From Reinekea marinisedimentorum (GTDB lineage Bacteria > Pseudomonadota > Gammaproteobacteria > Pseudomonadales > Natronospirillaceae): a stretch of 64,000 nucleotides of DNA. The number at the start of each line of letters is the position of its first letter. Position 1 is the stretch's first letter. The position numbers and the translations under genes were made by a program. Below the pieces are notes generated by a model, which saw only the letters and a list, made by a program, of their open reading frames with translations, ran no database searches and was not told where the DNA came from. Positions 47,574 through 55,604 of this stretch are shown in pieces. Location of the stretch: the NCBI RefSeq assembly GCF_004341165.1, contig NZ_SLZR01000001.1, forward strand, positions 372,001-436,000, written 5' to 3'.

Positions 47574-49376
47574 TCAGGTCCATTCGTTGTCGTTTTCCTC
47601 CAGAATACTCTGATCCTGACGATAGATTTCTTCCAGATCGCGTCGTGAACGGTGTGAAAGCTGAATCAGCGTATCTTCATCACCCTCCATTTCAAATTGT
47701 GCCGCCAGCAGTTTTTCATCGTAGTGGCGAAACTTCTGCGCCGCGCGCCAGGCATTGTGCTTCGACATACCCAGGAAGTTCAGTGCCGAGCTGCCCAGCT
47801 CCAGCGCACTGCTGAAGGTTTCCCGGCTGATGTCATTGGCACCGGCCTTGTACAGGTCTACCGCGTGCTGACGGTTACGGGCGCGCGCCAGAATAACAAT
47901 GGAAGGCCAGTTCTTGCGGATTAAGCCGGTCAGGTGGGTCACCAGCTGCTGATCATCCATGGTCAGAATGACTGCTCTGGCGTTGCCGATGCCGGCGGCT
48001 TCGAGCAGGTCGAGCCGTGTGGCGTCACCAAAAAATACCTTGAAGCCAAACTTACGCACCAGCTCAATCTGGTTGGGGTCGGAATCCAGCAGTGTCGTGG
48101 AATGGCCAAGGCCGTGTAGCATACGGCCAATGACCTGACCATAGCGGCCATAACCACAAATCAGAATATGGCCGTTATTCTCTTCAATTTCATCCTGCGG
48201 CTGAGGCGTATTCTGATGCTGCTTCACAATGATGTATTCCACCAGATTCACCAGCAGCGGTGTGCATATCATTGAAATAACCACGGCCAATACCAGCAGC
48301 GACTGATCGTCCAGGCTGATGATGTTGGTGCTGGTCGCCAGGCTGAAGAGCACAAAGGCAAACTCACCCCCCTGTGCCAGTACCGCGGTAAAGCGCAGCC
48401 GGTCGCTGTTGCTCATCTTCAGATACCAGGCCAGCGCATAGAGCACCAGTGCCTTCACGGCAATGAGGATAACGGCCAGCAGCACAACCGGGCCGAGCTG
48501 GTTAACCAGCAGGTTGAAATCAATCGACATACCCACCGCCATAAAGAACAGGCCCATCAACAACCCCTTAAACGGCTCGATGTCGATCTCAAGCTCATGC
48601 CGGTATTCGGAATCGGCTAAGAGCACGCCGGCCAGGAAGGTGCCGAGCGCCATCGACAGGCCAACATAGTCCATCAGTTGGGCAATCCCGATGACCAGCG
48701 CCAGCGAAAAGGCGGTAAACATCTCACGCATGTGCAGGCTGGCAATGCGTTTGAGGATGGGGGTTAGCGCGAAGTGACCACCGAGAATAATCACCGCAAT
48801 GGCCGCTACGGCTTTCAGCACCTGCAGCCAGGGCGTTGTGGTTGCTTCGGCGTGCGTGGTGGCCAGCAGTGGCAACAGTGCGATCATCGGAATGACGGCA
48901 ATATCCTGAAACAGCAGAACCGCGAAGCCGTTCTGACCGGCACCGGTGGCCATCAGTTTGCGCTCCTCCAGCGTCTGTAGGGCAATGGCTGTAGAGGACA
49001 GCGCCAACCCGAAGGCGGCCACCAGGCTCAGTCGCCAGTCAAAATTAAACAGCAGCGCGATGGCTGCCAGTAGCGCCGCCGAGGCCATCACCTGAGTGCC
49101 GCCAAGGCCAAAAATTTGCCGGCGCATGCCCCATAGTCTTCCGGGGTTCAGTTCCAGACCTATCAAAAACAGCAGCAACACCACGCCAAACTCCGAGAAG
49201 TGCAGAATGGATTCGCTGTCTTCAATCAGGCCCAGCAGGTAAGGGCCAATGGCAATACCGCCGACCAGATAACCCAGTACAGAACCGAGTCCGGCGCGCT
49301 TGGCGACCGGCACAAAAACAACCGCGGCACCGAGAAACACCAGTGCGTCCATGAAATAATTGTGTTCGGTTGTCAT
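47574..49376 (-). CDS. CPA2-family K+/H+ antiporter (KefB/KefC-like)
   Basis: The 600-residue protein has about 12 membrane segments (residues 1-385) and a C-terminal RCK/TrkA-N NAD-binding domain opening ILICGYGRYGQVIGRMLHGLG (residue 404 on). The membrane part has the GLELNPGRLWGMRR block and LGTFLAGVLLADSEYRHELE, as in KefB and KefC. These are glutathione-gated K+ efflux systems that acidify the cytoplasm during electrophile stress. Its ATG overlaps by one base with the flavoprotein gene upstream, matching the KefFC/KefGB pairing. The exact paralog (B or C) is undecided. Confidence 0.9.
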   Translation of the reverse strand: MTTEHNYFMDALVFLGAAVVFVPVAKRAGLGSVLGYLVGGIAIGPYLLGLIEDSESILHFSEFGVVLLLFLIGLELNPGRLWGMRRQIFGLGGTQVMASAALLAAIALLFNFDWRLSLVAAFGLALSSTAIALQTLEERKLMATGAGQNGFAVLLFQDIAVIPMIALLPLLATTHAEATTTPWLQVLKAVAAIAVIILGGHFALTPILKRIASLHMREMFTAFSLALVIGIAQLMDYVGLSMALGTFLAGVLLADSEYRHELEIDIEPFKGLLMGLFFMAVGMSIDFNLLVNQLGPVVLLAVILIAVKALVLYALAWYLKMSNSDRLRFTAVLAQGGEFAFVLFSLATSTNIISLDDQSLLVLAVVISMICTPLLVNLVEYIIVKQHQNTPQPQDEIEENNGHILICGYGRYGQVIGRMLHGLGHSTTLLDSDPNQIELVRKFGFKVFFGDATRLDLLEAAGIGNARAVILTMDDQQLVTHLTGLIRKNWPSIVILARARNRQHAVDLYKAGANDISRETFSSALELGSSALNFLGMSKHNAWRAAQKFRHYDEKLLAAQFEMEGDEDTLIQLSHRSRRDLEEIYRQDQSILEENDNEWT

Positions 49377-49909
49377 TAGCGGGTCTCCAGAAGGTCAGTC
49401 AGGGTATTCACCACCTGATCATTGAACGCGTTGAGTTGCTCACCGCGCGCATGCTTGGCACTGAAGTGAATCAGCGGCTCGTGCCATTCACAGCGGCAAA
49501 GGCCGGCGGTCGATTCCAGAGGTCTGAGCAGCTCTTCCATGCTGTACTGGTTGTAGCCTTCGCTGCGGTAAGCGTTGGCGTTGCCTCCGGTCGAGATAAT
49601 GTGTTGCCAGCGCTTGCCAGCCAGGGCAGTGCCTTCTTTGCCGTAGGCATAGCCCGGCGTCAGCACTATTTCGAACCATTGCTTAAGCAACGCCGGCACG
49701 CTGTACCAGTACAGCGGGTGCTGGAAAAACAATGCATCCGCCCAGTCGATCAACTCCTTTTCTGCTACTGCGTTGACGCTGAAGCTCGGGTACCTGTCGT
49801 ACAGATCGATCACCTTCAGCTGCGGATGCAGCGGTAACTTTCTCAGCAGAGAGCGGTTTGCATTCGAGTGGTCCAAATCGGGGTGCACTACATAGTAAAG
49901 AATATTCAT
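49376..49909 (-). CDS. NAD(P)H-dependent oxidoreductase, Kef ancillary protein (KefF/KefG-like)
   Basis: The 177-residue flavodoxin-like protein has ILYYVVHPDLDHSNANRSLL, ADALFFQHPLYWYSVPALLKQW (family fingerprint) and the TGGNANAYRSEGYNQYSMEELL loop. KefF and KefG are small quinone-reductase-like proteins that bind the Kef channel and are needed for full activity. ATG at 49909 has AGGAC upstream; an in-frame extension of 28 residues upstream is not supported. It overlaps the antiporter gene by one base (TAATG). Confidence 0.88.
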   Translation of the reverse strand: MNILYYVVHPDLDHSNANRSLLRKLPLHPQLKVIDLYDRYPSFSVNAVAEKELIDWADALFFQHPLYWYSVPALLKQWFEIVLTPGYAYGKEGTALAGKRWQHIISTGGNANAYRSEGYNQYSMEELLRPLESTAGLCRCEWHEPLIHFSAKHARGEQLNAFNDQVVNTLTDLLETR

Positions 49910-50120
49910 AGACGTCCTGGTGGGCTGGAAGCGATGGCTAACAGAAAAGGTGGGCAGCGGTTTATTTTGGGCGAGCCGGTTTATGAAAATCAAGCCCTAA
50001 TCTGCCGCGAAAAGCAGCATTTACCGTTAAAGCCAGGGCTGTATGTGCGGAACAGGTGACTTGCACAGCATGTTCAGTATCATGCCTTGACCATTGAAAA
50101 TATAAAAACAAGAGACTTTA

Positions 50121-50432
50121 ATGGGAATAGGTTCTTACATGGTTTCTACTGACAGCAGGCCCATGGTTCAGCGCGCACCCCGGTTCGAAAATTTACAGAT
50201 CCCCCTGACCCTGTTGATGGACAGCGGTGAGTCGTTTCATTGTGCCTGTAAGAATATTTCCAGCTCGGGTGCCTTATTAGCACCGCTGGATAACCCGTTC
50301 AGCGTCGAGGAAGGTCAGCTGTTTCGCTGCAAAATGCTGCAGAAGGGTGAGTTGATGGAAATCTGGATGCAGGTTGAACGCATAGGCCCGGAAGGCTTTG
50401 GTGTGCGCTTTTTATCCGCTTCGCCCGGGTAG
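50121..50432 (+). CDS. PilZ domain protein
   Basis: The 103-residue protein is a single PilZ domain, a c-di-GMP binding fold. It has the second half of the binding motif, CKNISSSGALLAP (a D/NxSxxG variant), and an arginine pair before it (VQRAPRFENL) that is a shortened form of RxxxR. Binding is therefore plausible but not certain. Start could be 50121 or 50139. Its 3' end overlaps the convergent sugar-kinase-like gene by 21 bases. Confidence 0.8.
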   Translation: MGIGSYMVSTDSRPMVQRAPRFENLQIPLTLLMDSGESFHCACKNISSSGALLAPLDNPFSVEEGQLFRCKMLQKGELMEIWMQVERIGPEGFGVRFLSASPG

Positions 50433-51404
50433 CGGAACATAGGGGCAGGGGGCCGAACCCAGGCCGGTGCCCAGTGTGACCATCATCGCCGGGGTGCGGA
50501 ACTGAAACGCCAATGCGGCGGCGGTGCTGTCGTGCTCCAGTGCCTTTAACTCGCCAAGGTCGACGGCAGGCAGCCATTCATCGTTGAGCGTGATGGCCAG
50601 ATTGTCTGAGCAGGCGCCCAGGCGGTGGTAAATACCGCTCTTGTAATCAAACACCACACCGGAATCCATATAGCAGGCCAGGCTGATGGCCACCGGCAGT
50701 GCGCAGCCGACCCGCTCGCGAATCTGCACCAGCAGCTCCCTGAAATGATCCGCGTACACCAGCCCCTGATGCAGGTAGGGCGCGACTTCCATCTCAAACA
50801 GATGATCAATGCGGTTGCCGTAGTTATGAGCAATGCCGCATTTCACCCCGGTGCCGCCAAAATCCAGCACCAGCAGCAGCTCACGCTGGGCAACCGCCTG
50901 TGCCAAGCCAAACAACGCGGTTTGGCCGGCCCAGGGCGATGCCAGTATATCCAGGTTGGTAAAGGCTTCTTCCACCCGTGAAGCCAGGTGAATGCCAAAC
51001 TGCGCGGAGGTAATGCCGCCGGCAATGACGACCGTTTCACTGGCCTGCCAGAAATCGAGCAGCTTCTTCTGAAAGTGGTTGCCGTGCGCCCATTGTTCAC
51101 AACTGCGAGCCGTTCGGATGATTAGAATAAAACGCTCGGCGTAACAGTCGAGAACCCTGCGGTCGGCAGGCTCAGCGATATTAAAGTGAGTGAGAAAGGC
51201 GCGTAAATCGTCCTGCTGCGGGTGATCTTGCTGGCACAGAATAGCCATCAGAGCCTTGCGCGAAACCAGATCTTTGCCGGCCAGCGCTGCCGAATGCCGC
51301 AGCGGGTCGTCACCTGGCAGCTGCAACGGATCCACCGGCATATGATTCAGCGACCCTTCCGGGCGCATTGCAAATGCCGCCTTGTGTGAAACGTTGTTAA
51401 GCAT
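50412..51404 (-). CDS. unassigned ASKHA/ROK-like protein
   Basis: The 330-residue protein has phosphate-1 motif LLVLDFGGTGVKCGIAHNYG, as in ROK/hexokinase-type ATPases, and a later LEHDSTAAALAFQF plus MVTLGTGLGSAPCPYVPLPG block that looks like the adenosine-binding end. The N-terminal 150 residues, helical with a DPLRHSAALAGKDLVSRKALM start, are not typical of ROK kinases. I do not recognise the subfamily; sugar-kinase activity is only a possibility. It is alone, convergent with the PilZ gene and divergent from the SRPBCC gene. Confidence 0.6.
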   Translation of the reverse strand: MLNNVSHKAAFAMRPEGSLNHMPVDPLQLPGDDPLRHSAALAGKDLVSRKALMAILCQQDHPQQDDLRAFLTHFNIAEPADRRVLDCYAERFILIIRTARSCEQWAHGNHFQKKLLDFWQASETVVIAGGITSAQFGIHLASRVEEAFTNLDILASPWAGQTALFGLAQAVAQRELLLVLDFGGTGVKCGIAHNYGNRIDHLFEMEVAPYLHQGLVYADHFRELLVQIRERVGCALPVAISLACYMDSGVVFDYKSGIYHRLGACSDNLAITLNDEWLPAVDLGELKALEHDSTAAALAFQFRTPAMMVTLGTGLGSAPCPYVPLPGRSG

Positions 51405-51460
51405 CGGTGCTGTCTCTGCTAAAATAGCTGGGCCAATACATGCGCATAGCCGGAATGATT

Positions 51461-51868
51461 ATGACGACTCTTTATCACGAAATAGTAGTACAGGCTGAGC
51501 CAGACCGCATCTGGTCCTTGTTGACCACGCGTACCGGTCTGGAGCAGTGGTGGCCGGGGAGCATCTCCACCCACGGGGCAGATAGCTGGCAGTTTCAGGC
51601 GCAGCAGCAGGAAGTGTCCATGGTGTTCCGGGTTGTCGAGGAAGAAACCGAAAGCGTACTGGAGTGGCTTTGCACCCAGGGCGAAGACTACTGGCACAAC
51701 ACGCTGGTGCACTGGCGCATTGAAAAAGCCGAAGGCGAAAACCGACTGATTCTGGAGCATCGCGACTTACGCGAAACCCCTTCTGAACTGGCCTCACTGA
51801 ATACCCGCTGGGGCGTGCTGATGAACCGTATTGCGCTGCAGCTGCAGGAAGAGCGGCGCAAGGGCTGA
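51461..51868 (+). CDS. SRPBCC-family protein
   Basis: The 135-residue protein has the START/Bet v1-like fold pattern: TTLYHEIVVQAEPDRIWSLL, LEQWWPGSIS, LEWLCTQGEDYWHNTLVHWR. Such proteins bind hydrophobic ligands; this one is not close to a known enzyme. Start at 51461 follows GGA; starts at 51440 and 51455 are alternatives. The pseudouridine synthase gene follows after 7 bases. Confidence 0.8.
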   Translation: MTTLYHEIVVQAEPDRIWSLLTTRTGLEQWWPGSISTHGADSWQFQAQQQEVSMVFRVVEEETESVLEWLCTQGEDYWHNTLVHWRIEKAEGENRLILEHRDLRETPSELASLNTRWGVLMNRIALQLQEERRKG

Positions 51869-51875
51869 TGATTTA

Positions 51876-52520
51876 ATGCCCGAAATATATCCTGACATCA
51901 TTGCCGAAACGGACGGCTTCTGGGTTATAAACAAGCCCATTGGCTGGACGGTTCAGCGCGATACCGACGCACCCTCTGTATTGCAGTGGCTGCAGCGTGA
52001 GACCGCTATAAAGCCGCTCCCTGTGCACCGGCTCGATAAGCCAACCTCCGGCCTGTTGCTGGTGGCCAAGACCGAGCAGGCCAACCGCGAGTTGAGTTTG
52101 GCCTTTGCCGAGCGCACGGTGCGCAAAACCTATCTGGCCGTTTCAGATTGCAAACCGAAAAAGAAGCAGGGTTGGGTCAAGGGCGATATGGCACCGGCGC
52201 GGCGCGGTCAGTGGAAGCTGCTGCGCACCACTGAAAACCCGGCGCTGACGCAGTTTTCCAGCTACCTGCTGAGCCCATCGTTACGCGGCTTTGTACTGCA
52301 ACCGAAAACCGGCAAAACCCATCAGCTACGGGTGGCGATGAAATCGCTGGGCGCGCCGATCTTGGGTGACATCCGTTACGGTGGCTCCGCCGCTGATCGG
52401 GTTTTTCTTCATGCCTGGCGTCTCGAATTTAGTTACCATGGCGCGCAATACTCGTATCAGCAAGATCCTAATCCCGGCGATCACACCGCCTGGCCATTCA
52501 GCTTGCCAGACATCAGTTAA
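51876..52520 (+). CDS. RluA-family pseudouridine synthase (TIGR01621 type)
   Basis: The 214-residue protein has the catalytic Asp in VHRLDKPTSGLLLVAK, the family motif, plus VRKTYLAVSD and LQPKTGKTHQLRVAMKSLGAPI near the end. It lacks an S4 domain, as in the short RluA type. The target (rRNA or tRNA position) cannot be read. ATG at 51876 begins just after the SRPBCC stop. Confidence 0.87.
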   Translation: MPEIYPDIIAETDGFWVINKPIGWTVQRDTDAPSVLQWLQRETAIKPLPVHRLDKPTSGLLLVAKTEQANRELSLAFAERTVRKTYLAVSDCKPKKKQGWVKGDMAPARRGQWKLLRTTENPALTQFSSYLLSPSLRGFVLQPKTGKTHQLRVAMKSLGAPILGDIRYGGSAADRVFLHAWRLEFSYHGAQYSYQQDPNPGDHTAWPFSLPDIS

Positions 52521-52543
52521 TCTATCTTCTTCAGGGGCCCACT

Positions 52544-54028
52544 TTGATTCTTTGGATGACCACTCATTACCTTCCCTTAGCCGCCGGTGTTGCAGTCGGC
52601 ATTGTGCCGCTGGCACTGCTGACTGCCTACCTGTTGCGCAATGCCGATAAGCGGAGGCAGGCGCTGCAGCAGCAACTGGAGCTGGCGACCCAGTCGCTGA
52701 ACTTTGAAATTGAGCGCACGGCGCTGACCAATCATGAACTGACCGATGTGAAACAGGCCGGGGAAGCATTAAGCGAAAGCCTTTCGGAAGCCAAAGCGAA
52801 AATTGCCAGCCTGACCGCGCAACTGGAACAGCTGCCGGTTGTGCATGAACGCCTGCGTGAAAAGGAACGCGAGTGCCATGCGCTGCAGCAGAGCTTTCAG
52901 CAGCAGGACACCAAAATGGCCGAACTGGCGGTGCAGATGCAGGCGCAGAGTGAGCATCATGCCGAGCAGGTGAAGATGCTCACCGAAAATAAAGCCCAGC
53001 TGAAGCAGGAGTTTTCACACCTGGCGAATGAAATATTCGAGCAGAGCAATCAGAAGTTCCAGCAGCAGTCACGTCAGTCGATGTCGGCACTGCTGGATCC
53101 GTTTCAGAAGAATATTGAGCAGTTCCGCCAGCGTGTCGATGATATCCACAGCAAGGAAATTGAAGGCCGCGGCCAGCTGGTGGCGCAGTTGAACATGCTG
53201 CGGGAAATGAACAATCAGCTGAATCAGCAGGCCAGCGATCTGACCAAAGCCCTGAAGGGTGATAAAAAGCTGCAGGGTAACTGGGGTGAGCTGCAGATTG
53301 AGCGCATTCTGGAATCGTCCGGCCTGCGCAAGGGGCGTGAGTACGAGCGCGAAGCGAACTTTAAAAGTGAAGACGGCAAGAACTACCGCCCCGATTTCGT
53401 TATTCATTTGCCGGAAGGCAAGCACATTATCATCGACAGCAAGGTCAGCCTGGTGGCCTACCAGAACGCCTTGATCAGCGAAGACGACACACTGCGGCAG
53501 AAGGCGATGCAGGAACACATCGCCGCAACGCGCAACCACATCCGCTCGCTTAGCGAAAAGAATTACCCCAGTCTGAATGGTATGAACGCACCGGATTTTG
53601 TATTGATGTTCATGCCCATTGAAAGCGCCTTTATTGCCGCCTTCGAAGCCGATCAGCAGCTGTTTAATGAGGCCTTTGAACGGCACATCGTGGTGGTTAC
53701 GCCGACCACGCTGCTGGCCACTCTGAAAACCGTTGCCAACCTTTGGGTGTTGGAGCGGCAGAATGAAAATGCCAAAGAGCTATTCAAGCTGGCCGGAAAG
53801 ATCTACGACAAGCTGGCAATCTTCGGTGAAAAGATGGACAAGCTGGGAGCACAGCTGAAAACCGCCGACTCCACCTTTCACGATGCCATGGGCAGCCTGC
53901 GGGACGGGCGCGGCTCAATGGCCAGCTATGTTCAGCGACTGCAGAAACTCGGTGCACCATCGAACAAAAAACTGCCGGCCTCAATGGCGACCTTGTCAGA
54001 AGACGACGGCGATCAAGAAGACGCATAG
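52544..54028 (+). CDS. rmuC: DNA recombination protein RmuC
   Basis: The 494-residue protein has an N-terminal membrane anchor (YLPLAAGVAVGIVPLALLTAY), a long coiled-coil (residues 30-200, Glu/Gln-rich), then the RmuC nuclease-like domain: LQGNWGELQIERILESSGL, the HIIIDSKVSLVAYQN block with the Asp-Ser-Lys of the PD-DExK fold, and LKTVANLWVLERQNENA. RmuC limits DNA inversions. Start TTG at 52544 has GGGG upstream; ATG at 52556 is an alternative. Confidence 0.93.
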   Translation: MILWMTTHYLPLAAGVAVGIVPLALLTAYLLRNADKRRQALQQQLELATQSLNFEIERTALTNHELTDVKQAGEALSESLSEAKAKIASLTAQLEQLPVVHERLREKERECHALQQSFQQQDTKMAELAVQMQAQSEHHAEQVKMLTENKAQLKQEFSHLANEIFEQSNQKFQQQSRQSMSALLDPFQKNIEQFRQRVDDIHSKEIEGRGQLVAQLNMLREMNNQLNQQASDLTKALKGDKKLQGNWGELQIERILESSGLRKGREYEREANFKSEDGKNYRPDFVIHLPEGKHIIIDSKVSLVAYQNALISEDDTLRQKAMQEHIAATRNHIRSLSEKNYPSLNGMNAPDFVLMFMPIESAFIAAFEADQQLFNEAFERHIVVVTPTTLLATLKTVANLWVLERQNENAKELFKLAGKIYDKLAIFGEKMDKLGAQLKTADSTFHDAMGSLRDGRGSMASYVQRLQKLGAPSNKKLPASMATLSEDDGDQEDA

Positions 54029-54124
54029 TTTTTTCAGTAATGGCTTATATTGTGAACTGCGTCTAAAAAATATTCTGGTTTTCTTTAAAATGCAGAACGT
54101 TCAGATGCAGTTACGGAGCCACGC

Positions 54125-55207
54125 TTGATCCATTCCGAACTTTCCTCAAGGCGGTTGCAGCTATTGGTTGTATGCTCAATCCTGTTAGCGCTCGCCTTTA
54201 TGCCCATCGATATGTCGGCGATGCCCACAGAGCTTCATGGCAGCTACATCTTTTCGCGGGTCGCACTGCAATTGCCGGCCGGTTTGTTTTTTCTCTATTA
54301 CACCACCCGGCCCAATTACCGGGCGCACAAAGATTTGGTGCTGTTTCTGGTGGTCAGCTATGTCAATGGCGTTAACTACTGGGTGATTTATAAATGCTGG
54401 GTGGTTGCGCAACACCCGTTTCAGTATGAAGGTACGGTGCTCTATACCCTGGCCGCATTTTTCCTGTTGCGGATGTCCTTTCGCTATGCGGTCTATCTGG
54501 TTTTGCTCAGTAACTTCAGCTTTTTATTGATGGTTTCTTTTTTGCCTATTTATGGCTCATTTGGCTTCACCAAGTATGGTTTGATGTCGGCCGCCCAGTT
54601 CATCAGCTTGCTGGGCTTGTTCTCGCTGGAGCAAAGCTTTTTGCGTTCAAAAGAATTGTCGGAAAAGCTGCATGATCTCAGCCGTACCGATCAGCTGACC
54701 GGGCTGAACAACCGTCGGGCTTATGAGCTGGACGGCCAGGCATTATTAGACCGGGCCTGCGATACGCAACAATTGTTAACCGTGTTTCTGATCGATATCG
54801 ACCATTTCAAACCCTATAACGACTTTTATGGCCACGTCCAGGGCGACGAAATTATTCGCTTGCAGGCCGATTTGTTGCGACAGGTATTTAATGGCGACGA
54901 TGAAGTGCTTGGCCGGTATGGCGGTGAAGAGTTTATTGTGATTGCGCTGGGAATGGATGTTACCGAAGCGCATCGCAAAGCCAGCCGGCTGAATGAACTT
55001 TGGCACCAGCAGGCGGTAGAGAACCCGCAGGCTCTGCGCAAGTATCTGACCTGTTCGGTGGGTGTTCATAGCCAGGTTCCGGCCCGGGGTCAGACGTTTG
55101 CGGCGCTAATTCGCGCGGCAGACCAAGCGTTGTATCGGGCCAAACACCTGGGGCGTGATTGCTATGTGTTTAGCCAGGGTGGGGATGGCAGCGAGCCGCC
55201 GGCTTAA
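54125..55207 (+). CDS. membrane-bound diguanylate cyclase (GGDEF)
   Basis: The 360-residue protein has six hydrophobic segments (residues 12-165) followed by a GGDEF domain (residues 190-345) with an intact signature GRYGGEEFIVIALG and the substrate-binding FLIDIDHFKPYNDFYGHVQGD block. It should make c-di-GMP. The allosteric RxxD inhibition site five residues before GGEEF is not present. Start is TTG at 54125 with GGAG upstream. Its stop overlaps the DUF4404 stop in a TTAA shared by both strands. Confidence 0.9.
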   Translation: MIHSELSSRRLQLLVVCSILLALAFMPIDMSAMPTELHGSYIFSRVALQLPAGLFFLYYTTRPNYRAHKDLVLFLVVSYVNGVNYWVIYKCWVVAQHPFQYEGTVLYTLAAFFLLRMSFRYAVYLVLLSNFSFLLMVSFLPIYGSFGFTKYGLMSAAQFISLLGLFSLEQSFLRSKELSEKLHDLSRTDQLTGLNNRRAYELDGQALLDRACDTQQLLTVFLIDIDHFKPYNDFYGHVQGDEIIRLQADLLRQVFNGDDEVLGRYGGEEFIVIALGMDVTEAHRKASRLNELWHQQAVENPQALRKYLTCSVGVHSQVPARGQTFAALIRAADQALYRAKHLGRDCYVFSQGGDGSEPPA

Positions 55208-55458
55208 ATGCCGATGGCCGCCAGCGTTTCCAAAATATTACGGGCAATGGCCGCACTCTTCGGATGATCCGATTCGATATCGGCAATCAGCGATTCCAGC
55301 GATTCACGGAAGGTCGGGTCTTCCGGGTCGGGCTGATCAATGTTGTGTACATGGTACTGAATCTGATCGAGCAGTGCCTTCTGTTGCGCACTGGCTTCGC
55401 CCTCTGGCAGGTGTTCACGTAAGCGTTGAAACAGGCTTTTAATCTCTTGTTTAGGCAT
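55204..55458 (-). CDS. DUF4404 family protein
   Basis: The 84-residue, acidic, mostly helical protein matches DUF4404: LREHLPEGEASAQQKALLDQ, then ESLIADIESDHPKSAAIARN and a short hydrophobic end. Function is not known. The pair with the diguanylate cyclase gene is convergent and shares the TTAA stop region. Start ATG at 55458. Confidence 0.75.
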   Translation of the reverse strand: MPKQEIKSLFQRLREHLPEGEASAQQKALLDQIQYHVHNIDQPDPEDPTFRESLESLIADIESDHPKSAAIARNILETLAAIGI

Positions 55459-55604
55459 GCGGCTACTCCGTTTGGCTGCTTCGACCGCTACTGAGCCCGG
55501 TCGTTGAGAGCTCAGTAACTTTTGTTATTAAGACCACAGTAACTATAGCAAAGTGCGGCTGGTATGATGTCATACTTTCTTTGGCGTTAATCTGAAAATC
55601 TTCT

